Shown one piece after another: positions 8,995 to 18,800 of a stretch of DNA of 64,000 nt. Origin of the DNA: Proteiniclasticum ruminis (lineage in GTDB: Bacteria > Bacillota > Clostridia > Clostridiales > Clostridiaceae); contig NZ_FOVK01000002.1 of assembly GCF_900115135.1 (NCBI RefSeq), positions 338,668-402,667 on the forward strand, in the 5' to 3' direction. A model generated the notes under the pieces. That model ran no database searches. It was not told the DNA's origin and worked only from the letters and a program-made list of their open reading frames with translations. Position 1 is the stretch's first letter. Every line of letters starts with the position of its first letter. Position numbers and translations under genes: made by a program.

Positions 8995-9555
8995 ATGAAA
9001 GTTACAAAGACAGATATTGAAGATGTCCTTTTGATTGAACCAGACTGTTATGGAGACCATAGAGGATGGTTCATGGAGACCTATAATGCAGATAAACTAA
9101 ATGCCCATGGTATAAATACTGTATTTATTCAGGATAATCATTCCATGTCCGCTGTTAAGGGGACACTTAGGGGACTTCATTTTCAAAACAATCCCATGGC
9201 GCAGACAAAACTGGTGCGTTGTACAAAAGGGGCGGTTTTGGATGTGGCTGTGGACATCAGAAAAGGCAGCCCGACATATAAAAAATGGGTGGCTGTTGAG
9301 CTTACAGAAGAGAATAAGCATCAGCTGTTTATACCCAAAGGATTTGCCCATGGATTCGTCACACTGACGGATCATGCGGAGATTCAGTACAAAGTAGATC
9401 AGTTCTATTCCAAAGAACATGACAGAAGCATACGATTTGATGATGAAAGCCTGTCCATTGACTGGTTGACAGAAGAAGTGATTCTTTCTGAGAAAGACCA
9501 AAAGAGTCCACTGCTCATCGACTCTGATGCGAACTTCATTTACGGGGAGATATAG
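8995..9555 (+). CDS. rfbC: dTDP-4-dehydrorhamnose 3,5-epimerase
   Basis: 186 residues, the usual RmlC length. It epimerises C3 and C5 of dTDP-4-keto-6-deoxyglucose. The cupin core is clear: FIQDNHSMSAVKGTLRGLHF with the active-site arginine and histidine, then GAVLDVAVDIRKGSPTY and FIPKGFAHGFVTL. An 87-base gap from rmlB contains no convincing promoter or terminator. The gene is followed one base later by rmlD, completing the pathway order. Confidence 0.95.
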   Translation: MKVTKTDIEDVLLIEPDCYGDHRGWFMETYNADKLNAHGINTVFIQDNHSMSAVKGTLRGLHFQNNPMAQTKLVRCTKGAVLDVAVDIRKGSPTYKKWVAVELTEENKHQLFIPKGFAHGFVTLTDHAEIQYKVDQFYSKEHDRSIRFDDESLSIDWLTEEVILSEKDQKSPLLIDSDANFIYGEI

Positions 9556-9556
9556 C

Positions 9557-10402
9557 ATGAGAATATTGGTAACAGGCGCTCGTGGACAACTGGGCCATGA
9601 TGTGATGAAAGAACTTCTTTCAAAGAAACTCATTCCCATTGGTGTAGACCGGGAAGAGATGGATATCACAAACAAAGAAGATGTGCACAAATACATGGAT
9701 CCTCTGGAAGTGGATGCAGTCATTCACTGTGCAGCCTATACAGCAGTGGACCAGGCAGAGGAAGAGATTGAGCTCTGCAGAAAGATCAATGTGGAGGGGA
9801 CAAGATATATTGCAGAAGTATGTAAGAGTAAAGACATACCGATGATGTATATCAGCACAGATTATGTTTTTGACGGAAAAGGTTCAGAACCATTTTTACC
9901 GGACTCTCCTCGGAATCCAGTGAATTTCTATGGACAAGCAAAGTATGAAGGAGAACTAGTGGTAGAAGAACTTCTATCAAAGTACTTCATTGTAAGAATT
10001 TCTTGGGTGTTTGGTGAGAACGGCAAAAATTTTGTGCGAACGATGCTGGATCTTGGTAAAAAACTTGGGAAACTTACAGTGGTCAATGATCAGTTCGGAT
10101 CTCCAACCTATACGTCCGATCTTTCAAAACTGCTGGTTGAGATGATTCAATCAAAGGAGTATGGAACATACCATGCCACCAATGAAGGAATATGCTCCTG
10201 GTTTGAGTTTGCCACAGAGATTTTCAAGCAAGCGGGACTACCTGTGGACGTGCAGCCGGTAGACAGCAGTGCCTTTAAGACCAAAGCGGTAAGACCGCTG
10301 AACAGCAGAATGTCCAAAGAGAAGCTGGTTGAAAAAGAATTTGAGAAATTACCGGACTGGAAAGATGCACTGTCCAGATATTTAAAAGTGATTGATTACT
10401 AG
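9557..10402 (+). CDS. rfbD: dTDP-4-dehydrorhamnose reductase
   Basis: 281 residues. It reduces the C4 keto group with NAD(P)H to give dTDP-L-rhamnose. Key motifs: ILVTGARGQLGHDV at the N-terminus, HCAAYTAVDQAE near residue 65, the STDYVFDG block, and the YGQAKYEGE catalytic tyrosine-lysine motif near residue 130. The ATG at 9557, preceded by GGGGAGA, is chosen over an in-frame ATG at 9527 that lies inside rmlC. It is the final gene of the rhamnose block, so at least one rhamnosyltransferase among the upstream GT2 genes is expected. Confidence 0.95.
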   Translation: MRILVTGARGQLGHDVMKELLSKKLIPIGVDREEMDITNKEDVHKYMDPLEVDAVIHCAAYTAVDQAEEEIELCRKINVEGTRYIAEVCKSKDIPMMYISTDYVFDGKGSEPFLPDSPRNPVNFYGQAKYEGELVVEELLSKYFIVRISWVFGENGKNFVRTMLDLGKKLGKLTVVNDQFGSPTYTSDLSKLLVEMIQSKEYGTYHATNEGICSWFEFATEIFKQAGLPVDVQPVDSSAFKTKAVRPLNSRMSKEKLVEKEFEKLPDWKDALSRYLKVIDY

Positions 10403-10406
10403 AAGT

Positions 10407-10478
10407 ATGAGTTATCAGAGAAAAATTTTGGGATACCACTGGCAGAGAAGACCATTTGGACCCTATAAAGTAGCGTGA
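10407..10478 (+). CDS. Possible 23-codon leader ORF
   Basis: A short open frame with basic and aromatic residues (MSYQRKILGYHWQRR and 8 more) fills the gap between rmlD and the sugar transferase and stops 7 bases before the next ATG. There is no clear Shine-Dalgarno and I recognise no family. It may be chance or a coupling peptide. Confidence 0.15.
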   Translation: MSYQRKILGYHWQRRPFGPYKVA

Positions 10479-10485
10479 GGTTATT

Positions 10486-11115
10486 ATGTACAAATTACAA
10501 CCTGATCAGTTTGATCCTTCAGTATCCCAAAAGAATAAATTGTATGATGGCATCAAACGCTGCGCTGATATTACCGGCGCCTTGTTGGGAATGATTGTTG
10601 CTCTTCCGTTGATCGCCGTGTTCGGACTGCTGGTTCGATTGGAAACACCAGGACCGGTCTTTTATGCACAGGAGAGACTAGGGAAAAATGGGGAGAAGTT
10701 CAACATCTATAAGATCCGTTCTATGGTGCAAGATGCCGAAGCTCATGGGGCCCAATGGGCAGACAAAGAAGATTCCAGAATCACAAAAGTTGGAAAATTC
10801 ATTAGAACTACCCGTATTGATGAACTTCCTCAGATCCTTAATATTCTAAAAGGCGATATGAGTATTGTTGGGCCAAGGCCTGAAAGAGAAGTATTTGCGG
10901 AAGAGTTTGAGAAAGATATTCCGGGATTCAAATGGAGACTTCTTGTTCGTCCAGGACTGACCGGATTAGCACAAGTCAACGGTGGTTATGAGAATTCACC
11001 CAAAGAGAAACTCCAGTATGATTTATATTATATTACGCATAGAAGCTTGGTGCTGGATTTGAAAATCATGTTCCTGACCATTTTTGTGGTGTTCAAGGGT
11101 GATGGTGCAAGATAA
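10486..11115 (+). CDS. Initiating undecaprenyl-phosphate sugar-1-phosphate transferase
   Basis: A 209-residue monotopic phosphoglycosyl transferase (bacterial sugar transferase family) that loads the first sugar phosphate onto undecaprenyl phosphate. It shows the reentrant membrane helix (ITGALLGMIVALPLIAVFGL), the ETPGPVFYAQERLGKNG segment, the catalytic Asp-Glu dyad in RIDELPQILNILKGD, GPRPERE, and RPGLTGLAQVNG. The length is that of the minimal catalytic domain, without the extra membrane helices of WbaP-type enzymes. The donor (often UDP-Gal, UDP-Glc or a HexNAc) cannot be read from sequence. A strong hairpin terminator follows. A second enzyme of this class lies at 44.05 kb. Confidence 0.9.
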   Translation: MYKLQPDQFDPSVSQKNKLYDGIKRCADITGALLGMIVALPLIAVFGLLVRLETPGPVFYAQERLGKNGEKFNIYKIRSMVQDAEAHGAQWADKEDSRITKVGKFIRTTRIDELPQILNILKGDMSIVGPRPEREVFAEEFEKDIPGFKWRLLVRPGLTGLAQVNGGYENSPKEKLQYDLYYITHRSLVLDLKIMFLTIFVVFKGDGAR

Positions 11116-11144
11116 AGCAAATTACTTGATATAAGTATGAATTG

Positions 11145-11174
11145 AAAGGCTGTCAAGAAGTTGATGGCCTTTTT
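11145..11174 (+). terminator. Intrinsic terminator after the initiating transferase
   Basis: AAAGGCTGTCAA pairs with TTGATGGCCTTT (12 bp with two G-U pairs) around a GAAG tetraloop, followed by two further Ts. It lies 30 bases after the stop codon and 85 bases before the epimerase gene, so transcription of the latter needs read-through or another promoter. Confidence 0.85.
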
Positions 11175-11258
11175 GCCTAGGATGGTGAGGAGATGATTTC
11201 CTCAGTAATGATGCGTACTATCGTAATGATGATGATGTAAGTAAAGGATGAGTGAAAC

Positions 11259-12365
11259 ATGGAGAAAATTAAAATAATGCTTGTTTTTGGTACTAGGCCT
11301 GAGACCATTAAAATGGCCCCTCTGGTAAAAGAACTTCAATCCAGGAAAGAAGTGGAGACCATTGTCTGCGTAACAGCTCAGCATAGACAGATGCTGGATC
11401 AGGTGCTTTCTGCATTTGACATCGTTCCTGATTATGATCTTGACGTGATGCAGAGCAATCAGACGTTATCAGATATTACCAGCAGAGTGCTGGTGGGACT
11501 GGACCGTGTCATTAAAGAGGTGAACCCTCAGCTGATCCTGGTTCATGGGGACACAACTACTACTTTTGCAGGTGCATTGGCTGCTTACTATAATCAGGTG
11601 GACATCGGACATGTGGAAGCGGGACTAAGAACCTTCAATAAGTATTCTCCGTTTCCAGAAGAAGCAAACCGCCAGTTTGTTGGTGTCATCGCTGATTTCC
11701 ATTTTGCGCCCACAGAGAAAAGCAAGAAGAATCTGTTGAATGAACAAAAACCGGCAGATAAGATTTATGTCACAGGCAATACTGCCATAGATGCTCTCAA
11801 CACTACAGTTCGAAGTCACTATGATCATGAGGTGCTTCATTGGGCGGAGGGATCCAGACTCATTACGCTCACCGCCCACAGGCGTGAAAATTTAGGAGAG
11901 CCCATGCGGCAAATGTTCAAAGCCATCCAGAGAGTTCTGGAAGAGCATCAGGACATCAAAGTAGTGTATCCTGTCCATATGAATCCAAAGGTCCAAGAAG
12001 TAGCCAAGGAGATTTTTGGAGAGCATCCTAGAGTGAAGCTTGTACCACCCATGGAAGTGCTGGATTTTCATAATGTCCTTGCAAGATCCTATCTGATCTT
12101 AACAGACAGTGGAGGAATCCAGGAAGAAGCCCCATCTCTGGGGGTTCCTGTGATCGTACTGCGTGATACGACAGAAAGACCTGAAGGAATAGAAGCTGGT
12201 ACTTTGAAATTAGCAGGCACTGAAGAGGAAACCATTTATCATATCTTAAGTGAGCTGTTGATGAATCAGGAAACATATGAAAGAATGAGCACTGCGAAAA
12301 ATCCCTATGGGGATGGAACTGCCAGTAAGCAGATAGCGGATATTATCATCCATCACTATCAGTAA
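11259..12365 (+). CDS. wecB: UDP-N-acetylglucosamine 2-epimerase (non-hydrolysing)
   Basis: 368 residues, family-typical. It interconverts UDP-GlcNAc and UDP-ManNAc. Visible blocks: FGTRPETIKMAPLVKEL at the N-terminus, VHGDTTTTFAGALAAYY, GHVEAGLRT, the HRREN active-site region, and LTDSGGIQEEAPSLGVPV with PVIVLRDTTERPEG. UDP-ManNAc could feed this glycan or a teichoic-acid linkage unit. A terminator lies upstream at 11145, yet no good promoter is seen between them. It is the last gene of glycan locus 1. Confidence 0.93.
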   Translation: MEKIKIMLVFGTRPETIKMAPLVKELQSRKEVETIVCVTAQHRQMLDQVLSAFDIVPDYDLDVMQSNQTLSDITSRVLVGLDRVIKEVNPQLILVHGDTTTTFAGALAAYYNQVDIGHVEAGLRTFNKYSPFPEEANRQFVGVIADFHFAPTEKSKKNLLNEQKPADKIYVTGNTAIDALNTTVRSHYDHEVLHWAEGSRLITLTAHRRENLGEPMRQMFKAIQRVLEEHQDIKVVYPVHMNPKVQEVAKEIFGEHPRVKLVPPMEVLDFHNVLARSYLILTDSGGIQEEAPSLGVPVIVLRDTTERPEGIEAGTLKLAGTEEETIYHILSELLMNQETYERMSTAKNPYGDGTASKQIADIIIHHYQ

Positions 12366-12459
12366 TTTTGTTTAAATCGTGAAGATTCATTTACAATGTA
12401 GCATTTTATGATCTACCGTATTTTGAATGGAAGATCACATATACTGTCTAATGACAAAG

Positions 12460-12491
12460 AAGACGAGATTTAGTGCTCGTCTTTTTTTTTT
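12460..12491 (+). terminator. Strong intrinsic terminator of glycan locus 1
   Basis: AAGACGAG pairs with CTCGTCTT (8 bp, 8-base loop) and runs straight into a tract of about ten Ts. It lies 95 bases after the wecB stop. Confidence 0.93.
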
Positions 12492-12758
12492 GCTTATAAA
12501 TATAACGATATACATGTTTATTTCTGATGTGATAGTTCAGAAAAATTCCATCATATTTCGATATTTTTTATATTATGAATAAAGTGATTATTATAAAAGA
12601 TAGGTAGTACTACATAAAAATAAGTTGCAATACTACATGAATCGTAAAACCTTTATATAAATGGTTAGATTTGTATTGTTATATTTTACTAAAGATAGAA
12701 ATAGAATAAACAATAATCTTTAATTATTTACAATAGATATTAAAAATGTATTTATATA
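12492..12758. other. AT-rich intergenic DNA before the stalk-protein gene
   Basis: About 270 bases of very AT-rich sequence with no open frame of note. It leads into an extended -10 element at 12759. Long A and T tracts could bend DNA or act as upstream promoter elements; nothing more specific is seen. Confidence 0.6.
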
Positions 12759-12767
12759 TGATATAAT
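12759..12767 (+). promoter_or_regulatory. Extended -10 promoter element for the stalk-protein gene
   Basis: TGATATAAT (TG-n-TATAAT) lies 77 bases before the chosen start. The same nine bases occur ahead of the transglutaminase-like gene at 24216. No strong -35 hexamer is present, as is common with extended -10 promoters. Confidence 0.6.
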
Positions 12768-12843
12768 ATTTGAGGTGTAAACCTTTTATTATGTGAAGGA
12801 GGAAATTATTTCTATCATTACTTTAGAAAGGACTGAATGCGAA

Positions 12844-15800
12844 ATGAGCAATATGAAAAAAACAATCAGCTGCTTTTTACTTTACATTCTACTATTTTCT
12901 TTTGTCGGAGATACCCTGGCATATGGGTTCCAGGAAAAATTGGAACCTCATACTGCAACAACAGAGACATCTCTTACTCCTTTTGACATTACTCTAAGTC
13001 AAAGTGTCCTTAGAAGCTGGGAAACGCTGAATCTGAGCCTTAAGAGCAATGGACAAGACTTTGACCATGCTGAGCTCACCTTTGTGAATGAGCATGGTGA
13101 CCTTATTCAAAGCACCTTGTATCAGCATGGGGATGAAGTGGAGTTAAGAGGATCCGTGAGTATTTCCTCTGAATCAAAATCTGGAAAATACAGATTATCT
13201 AAAGTCCAAATCCGTGATACCCAGTTTCAGGTCATGGAGTATACTGGAAATCCTGAGCATGTCAGTGAAACAGTACACTATCTTGATTTTTCAAAATACG
13301 TATTTGAAGTAAAAGGAACTGCGGACTATAAGTACAATTACAGCCTCCATCGCACCGAAACGGAGCTTGAGGGACAACATAAGTTTGAGTTTACCATGGA
13401 TCTGAATGAAGATTTTCTGAATGTGGATGTCATTGATTTATACTATCTTTTAGATGGTAAAAATGACTTGATGAATGTTAAGGGAGGAGAATTCTTCACC
13501 GCAAGACTCTATAAATCAGAAGGTCAGAAGTACATCGGAGAGAGTGTGATCCCACGGAATCAAGTGGCGGGAGACTATTCTCTATACTCAATCTCCGGGC
13601 TCAAAGAGCTTCAGAATTCTGACTCAAATACCTATACATCTGACTTTTCCATCTACAATGAAAATCAAGTGGATTCAGTCTACTCCAGCACGGATGACTT
13701 CAGCGGATATGGTGTACGTATCCAGAATACTTTAGGTGGAATTGTGCCTGAATTCGAAATCCGCAGCAAGCAGCCTATTTATAGTGCTGAAGAGAGGATT
13801 GAGCTGGATTTCAGTGTTTTAGATCCACGCTTTAAATCAGAAAACATATATGTAGAGGTTGTAAATATCGATGATGTTGACTTTACATATCACTTCCCAC
13901 TGAATCTAGATTCAAATAGTGGTTCTTATAAGACAGCATCCTATGAGTATGCTGAGAACCTGAAAAACGGTGCCTATGTTATTAAGAGTATTACATATGA
14001 CATGTCCAATGAGTATTTTAAATTTTACAACAGTAAATATGCCGATGAAAATCAGGGTGGGCTGTCATTTGTATCAGAAGAGATTATTTTTAGTGTGACA
14101 AACTCTATGAAGGGATATTTACCAGAATTTGAGATTTCTGTAACCCCTCATAGTGCAACCAAGAACGATATGATTACCATGGATCTGACCTATGAAAACA
14201 CACAAGTGAATCTCACTTTTGTAAGTCTAGAATACATCTATAAAGATCCAAAGAACCCAGAGGTTGATAACAAGAAGGTACTTATTTTAGAACGGATTTC
14301 TGAAACACAATTTAGAACAGTTATCGATGTGGAAGATTATATGAATTCTGGTGAATACCAGTTGAATAAGATTACACTTGCCGGTAAAAGTCTAATTGAT
14401 CGGCACTATCATGAGTATATTGTGGATAAAAGAAGGAACGTAGACACGTATAATACAAGGGACTTATCCGCTGGGGATTACCAGATTATAAATACTGCTG
14501 GTGATAGTGAACTTCCGGTTCTTAAGAATCTAGTGGTACCAGAAAAGATCTATGCCCTAGAAACTATTGAAATTCTTGTGGAAGCGGAGGATCTTGGATC
14601 AGGTATAAAGAAAGGATCTGTTTCTGTTTTAAACGATCATGGGTATTCCGATACCTACAGCTTAACCATGAAAGATGGTATGCTGAGAGCTGAGCTCTAT
14701 GTTCCACACATGAAGTCAGAAAAACTTGTTATAACAGATGTTACATTAGAAGATCAGGCTGGAAATCTGATCACTTACTACCATCCGGATTATGCACCTG
14801 CTTATGGAAATGTGCACCTCATCAAAGATGTAGCTATAGAGTATCCGATTCTTATAAGGCCTTACGAAGGGGATATAAAAATCACACTTCAGAATCCCTT
14901 GGTTTCACCTGGAAACTACAGTCAACTTTACATTTCTTTGAATCCGTTCATTGATGCTGAAGTTACTGCAAACTATAAAACACCCAATGGCGGAAGTGTC
15001 ACAAATACTTTTTATAGGCAGTATGATAAGAACAGATATCAGAGCCTTATTGTGCATCACTATGGAGATCAAGAGGGGACCTATGTGATGGAATCCTTAC
15101 GGATCAGTTCAGCTGAAGGAACAATATTTGTTCATCATGGTATAGAAGGAAAAGATGGGACAATGGATTTGTCATCTGGAAACTATACGGTTCAGCACAC
15201 AAAAAACGATTTAGAGAATCCAACACTAGAAAAACTCACAGTGGGCATAAAGAATCTCGGAGATGGTCGTGATTCAAGACAACCCATATCTGTTTATGCT
15301 TCCGACGACATCAGTGGTGTCCAAGATGTCGAGGTAGAACTATATAATGAGCTGCAGGAAAAGACCAAAATAATCAATTTACAGCGAAAGCTTGGCAACT
15401 TTTTTGCTAAAGAAGTCTATTTCGAACCCAGTGACCATGGCAAATGGGATGTTGTGAAGGTAACACTACATGATTATTCTGGGAAGAAAACACTTTACCA
15501 TGACATCCGTTATCCTGAAGGGGGATCTGAAGGCTCCATTCCCTTTGATTTTTCTGATGGGTCTTTCCAGGTTCATTATGGATCCGTAGACGACCAAGCG
15601 CCTAAAATTCTCGAATCAAAGCTCATGAAAAATTCAGTGCATCTCAATGAGCAGTTTGAGTACCGGATTAAGGCGGAAGACAACTCAAACTCAGAAGGTA
15701 AAGTAGCGATTACGTTAGAAAATGAGCGTGGGATTGAATTTGTTTTAAGTGAGTCCCGAGTTTTCAATGGAAAAGATTTTGTCATCAGCGGATTGCCCAT

Positions 15801-18800
15801 TGAGACGGAAAGATTATGGGATGTGGGGCATTACAGAGCGAAAAGCATCTCGATCTATGACAGCAATGGAAATAGTGAAGTGGTTTATGATCAAAGAAAT
15901 GTAGATGCTGAAATCGAAGGTCAGGACCTGTCACATTTGGATCTGACTGTCACTGAAGTGTTTAAGGCAGATATGACAGGATATTTTGATGGCATCTCAG
16001 TATCATCCAATGAAATCAAGGCGAATGAAAAAGCAGAAATCAAAGTAATTCCCGGGGTAAGACTTAGTGAAATCTTACATATATCGGTTTTTTATACAGC
16101 CTTCTTTCATTTTGAAAATATGGACCAAGTGGTCAGTCTCAAGAAAAATGAGAGTGGAGAGTATGTGGGCGCATTTTATCCTAGAGGTATCAGTGGCGAG
16201 TTTGAAGCAAGAAAAATTAGAGTCGTGACCCAAAGGGGTACTTTTGATTTTTATTCTGACATCCATCCACTGGGATTCGAAGTGTTGGACCTGGAAGGCT
16301 TAAACATTAATGTTCTTTATGATTTCATAGATGATGGTTCAGGTCTTGAACCTGAGACCTTTGACAGAAATTTACTAAGTCAGATTTCTATCGACGATGG
16401 CATCTTTAAACCTGGAGATAAAGTAGGGATAGATTTAGGGTTTGACTTTGAAGAGCATGGTGTAGAAAATGTGGAAATCTCCTTTAGAGCTAATGGAGAG
16501 TATTCCTCGAAGGTGGTTACTGCCTATGGTTCCTACAGTGTGTACCCTGTAAGAGATAGAGATAAGGAAGGTCTATATGAGATAGACAACATAAGAGTAC
16601 ATACCAAGACAAATACCTTCTATTTCTACAATAAAAAGTATCATGCCTATGAAGATGAAAGTACGATGATCTTCGAGGAGTTCTTTGAAATTTCCAATAA
16701 AGTAACGGATGTGGATTCTCCGATTATTACGGGTATTGTGTCAGAATCCAAGATGGTGCAAAGAGGTGAAAGTGTTCAATTTACTGTTGAAGTTCAAGAT
16801 GAGAGTTTACTTTCATCTGGAAGTCTTACACTGAAACATCAAGATGAGAGTACAGAAGAAATCAGACTATATCCAGTATCAGAGGGTACGCTACAGGGGA
16901 CATGGCATGTGGACTTGGCTTTATCTCAAGGAGTCTGGACGCCTTACATGATTGAAGTGACGGATCTTTATGGGAATTCAGACAGAGTATTTGATATGCA
17001 TAGTTTGGGATGGACTCCAACAGAGCAGTTGAGAGATTTATCCTCGGGCAGTGTCATTGTCTCCACAAATGTCATGAAGGATACTGAAGCCCCCATACTT
17101 AAAGCAATCGAAACCATGGAGATGGATGGAAGACATTTTGTCAGGATTCAGGCTGATGATGCCAGCGGACTATGTGATGTGGTACTGAAGTACAAACATG
17201 ATGATCATATCTATGAAATTTATCAGCCTGCTGTTCGTTTGGATGGTTCGTACTACGTGAGTATCACGGACTATGTGCGGCAGTATCAAGGTGATTTTGA
17301 ACTGGTTTCTCTCTTCCTCAAGGATTTTGCAGGAAACGGAATTCAGTATCATCATCTTGCAAGTCAGCATACACTAAATAATGCTGATTTAAGTGGTGGT
17401 GATTTCGAAGCACTGAACACAGAGGAAACTGATACGCTTCATTTTGAGAACATAGTGATCTCTACGGATCAAGGATATACGCCAGGTGAAGTAATACTGT
17501 CCATGGACAGTACAATAGATACCAGCATGTATCAGAATGGCCAGGCCAGCTTTGTCAATATAGAGACAGGTGAATCCTTCATGCTCTATATGAGCAAAGC
17601 AAGCAACGGTTATTTTGAGTTCAGGAGCTATGAGCAGCCAAATGTTTCGAAAGGTGAGTATGTGTTAAACTCCATGGTGCTTCATAGGGAATACGATGAG
17701 TATTCACTGATTGTTGTTGGTTTCTCGGAAATATACCAATACAGAACAAAAGTCAAGTTTTATGATTTTTCAGATGTTACGGTCTCCATCTCAGAGGATA
17801 GACCTGCAGTTGAGAACGCTGCGATTGACGTCCATGGCGTAAGGGTTTACAAGAAGGGAGAAGAGCCAAGTTCTGTTACGCCAGTCATTAGACCCCACGA
17901 TACGATGGTAGTGGAGTTTATGCTGGAGAGCGAGAAAAAAGTAACTGGAATAGCGCTTCAGTTTGCAGCGAGCGATTATGAACGCATTCAGATGGGGGGA
18001 GAGTTTACAGAAATCCAGGAGGGACTCTATCGGATCGAGATTCCCATGAATGAATTTTATAGTGACGGGTTTTATGAGTTCGAAGGCTTTAGCGTGAATT
18101 TTGATGAGGACTCCTATGGAGGATCTTACTATGCACAAGAGATTCCCTATGGCTTTGGAAACTATGCAAGGGAGATTCGTGTGGAAGGTTTTGGTTCAGA
18201 CAAATCAAAGCCCATGCTGAAAGAAGTCTCCGTAGACAAGCGGGTGGTCTCCCAAGGTGGAGCTGTAGTCTACACATTCCAAACCTCTGATGATTTATCT
18301 GGGACTGAACTGGTTGAAGGTTATGTTCAAGGGGTATTCACGGGTCATAGAATTCATTTTGGTGCATTTGCCCGTAATGAAGAGGTCAGAGCGACAGTAT
18401 CATTGAGTCATGCCCCTGCAGATGTGTATCTCCTGACTGGGGTAATGGTCCACGACAAAGCAGGAAATAGTGCCGAGTACAAAAACAAGGCAACTACAGA
18501 ATACGGCTATAATGTCATAAGGGCTGATTTTGAACATGCTACTGTGAAAGTCATAGACAGCGAAGAAAGAGAACCATCGCTGAAGTATTCCACTCATGTG
18601 GAAGGAAAGGGATGGTTAACACCTGTAAAAGATGGCGAAATGAGCGGTTCCTTGGATCAAGGGTTAAGGTTAGAAGGACTGAAAGTTCAGGTGGAAGATG
18701 CCAATGATCTTGGGGTTGAATATTCCACCCATGTCCAGAATAAAGGCTGGATGCCCTTTGTGAAAGATGGCGAGATGAGTGGTACGGAAGGTCAGAGTCT

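Noticed and set aside
9097..9723. A 208-codon minus-strand open frame across rmlC and rmlD
   Set aside because: It is antisense to two clearly recognisable rml genes, and its translation shows no family features.
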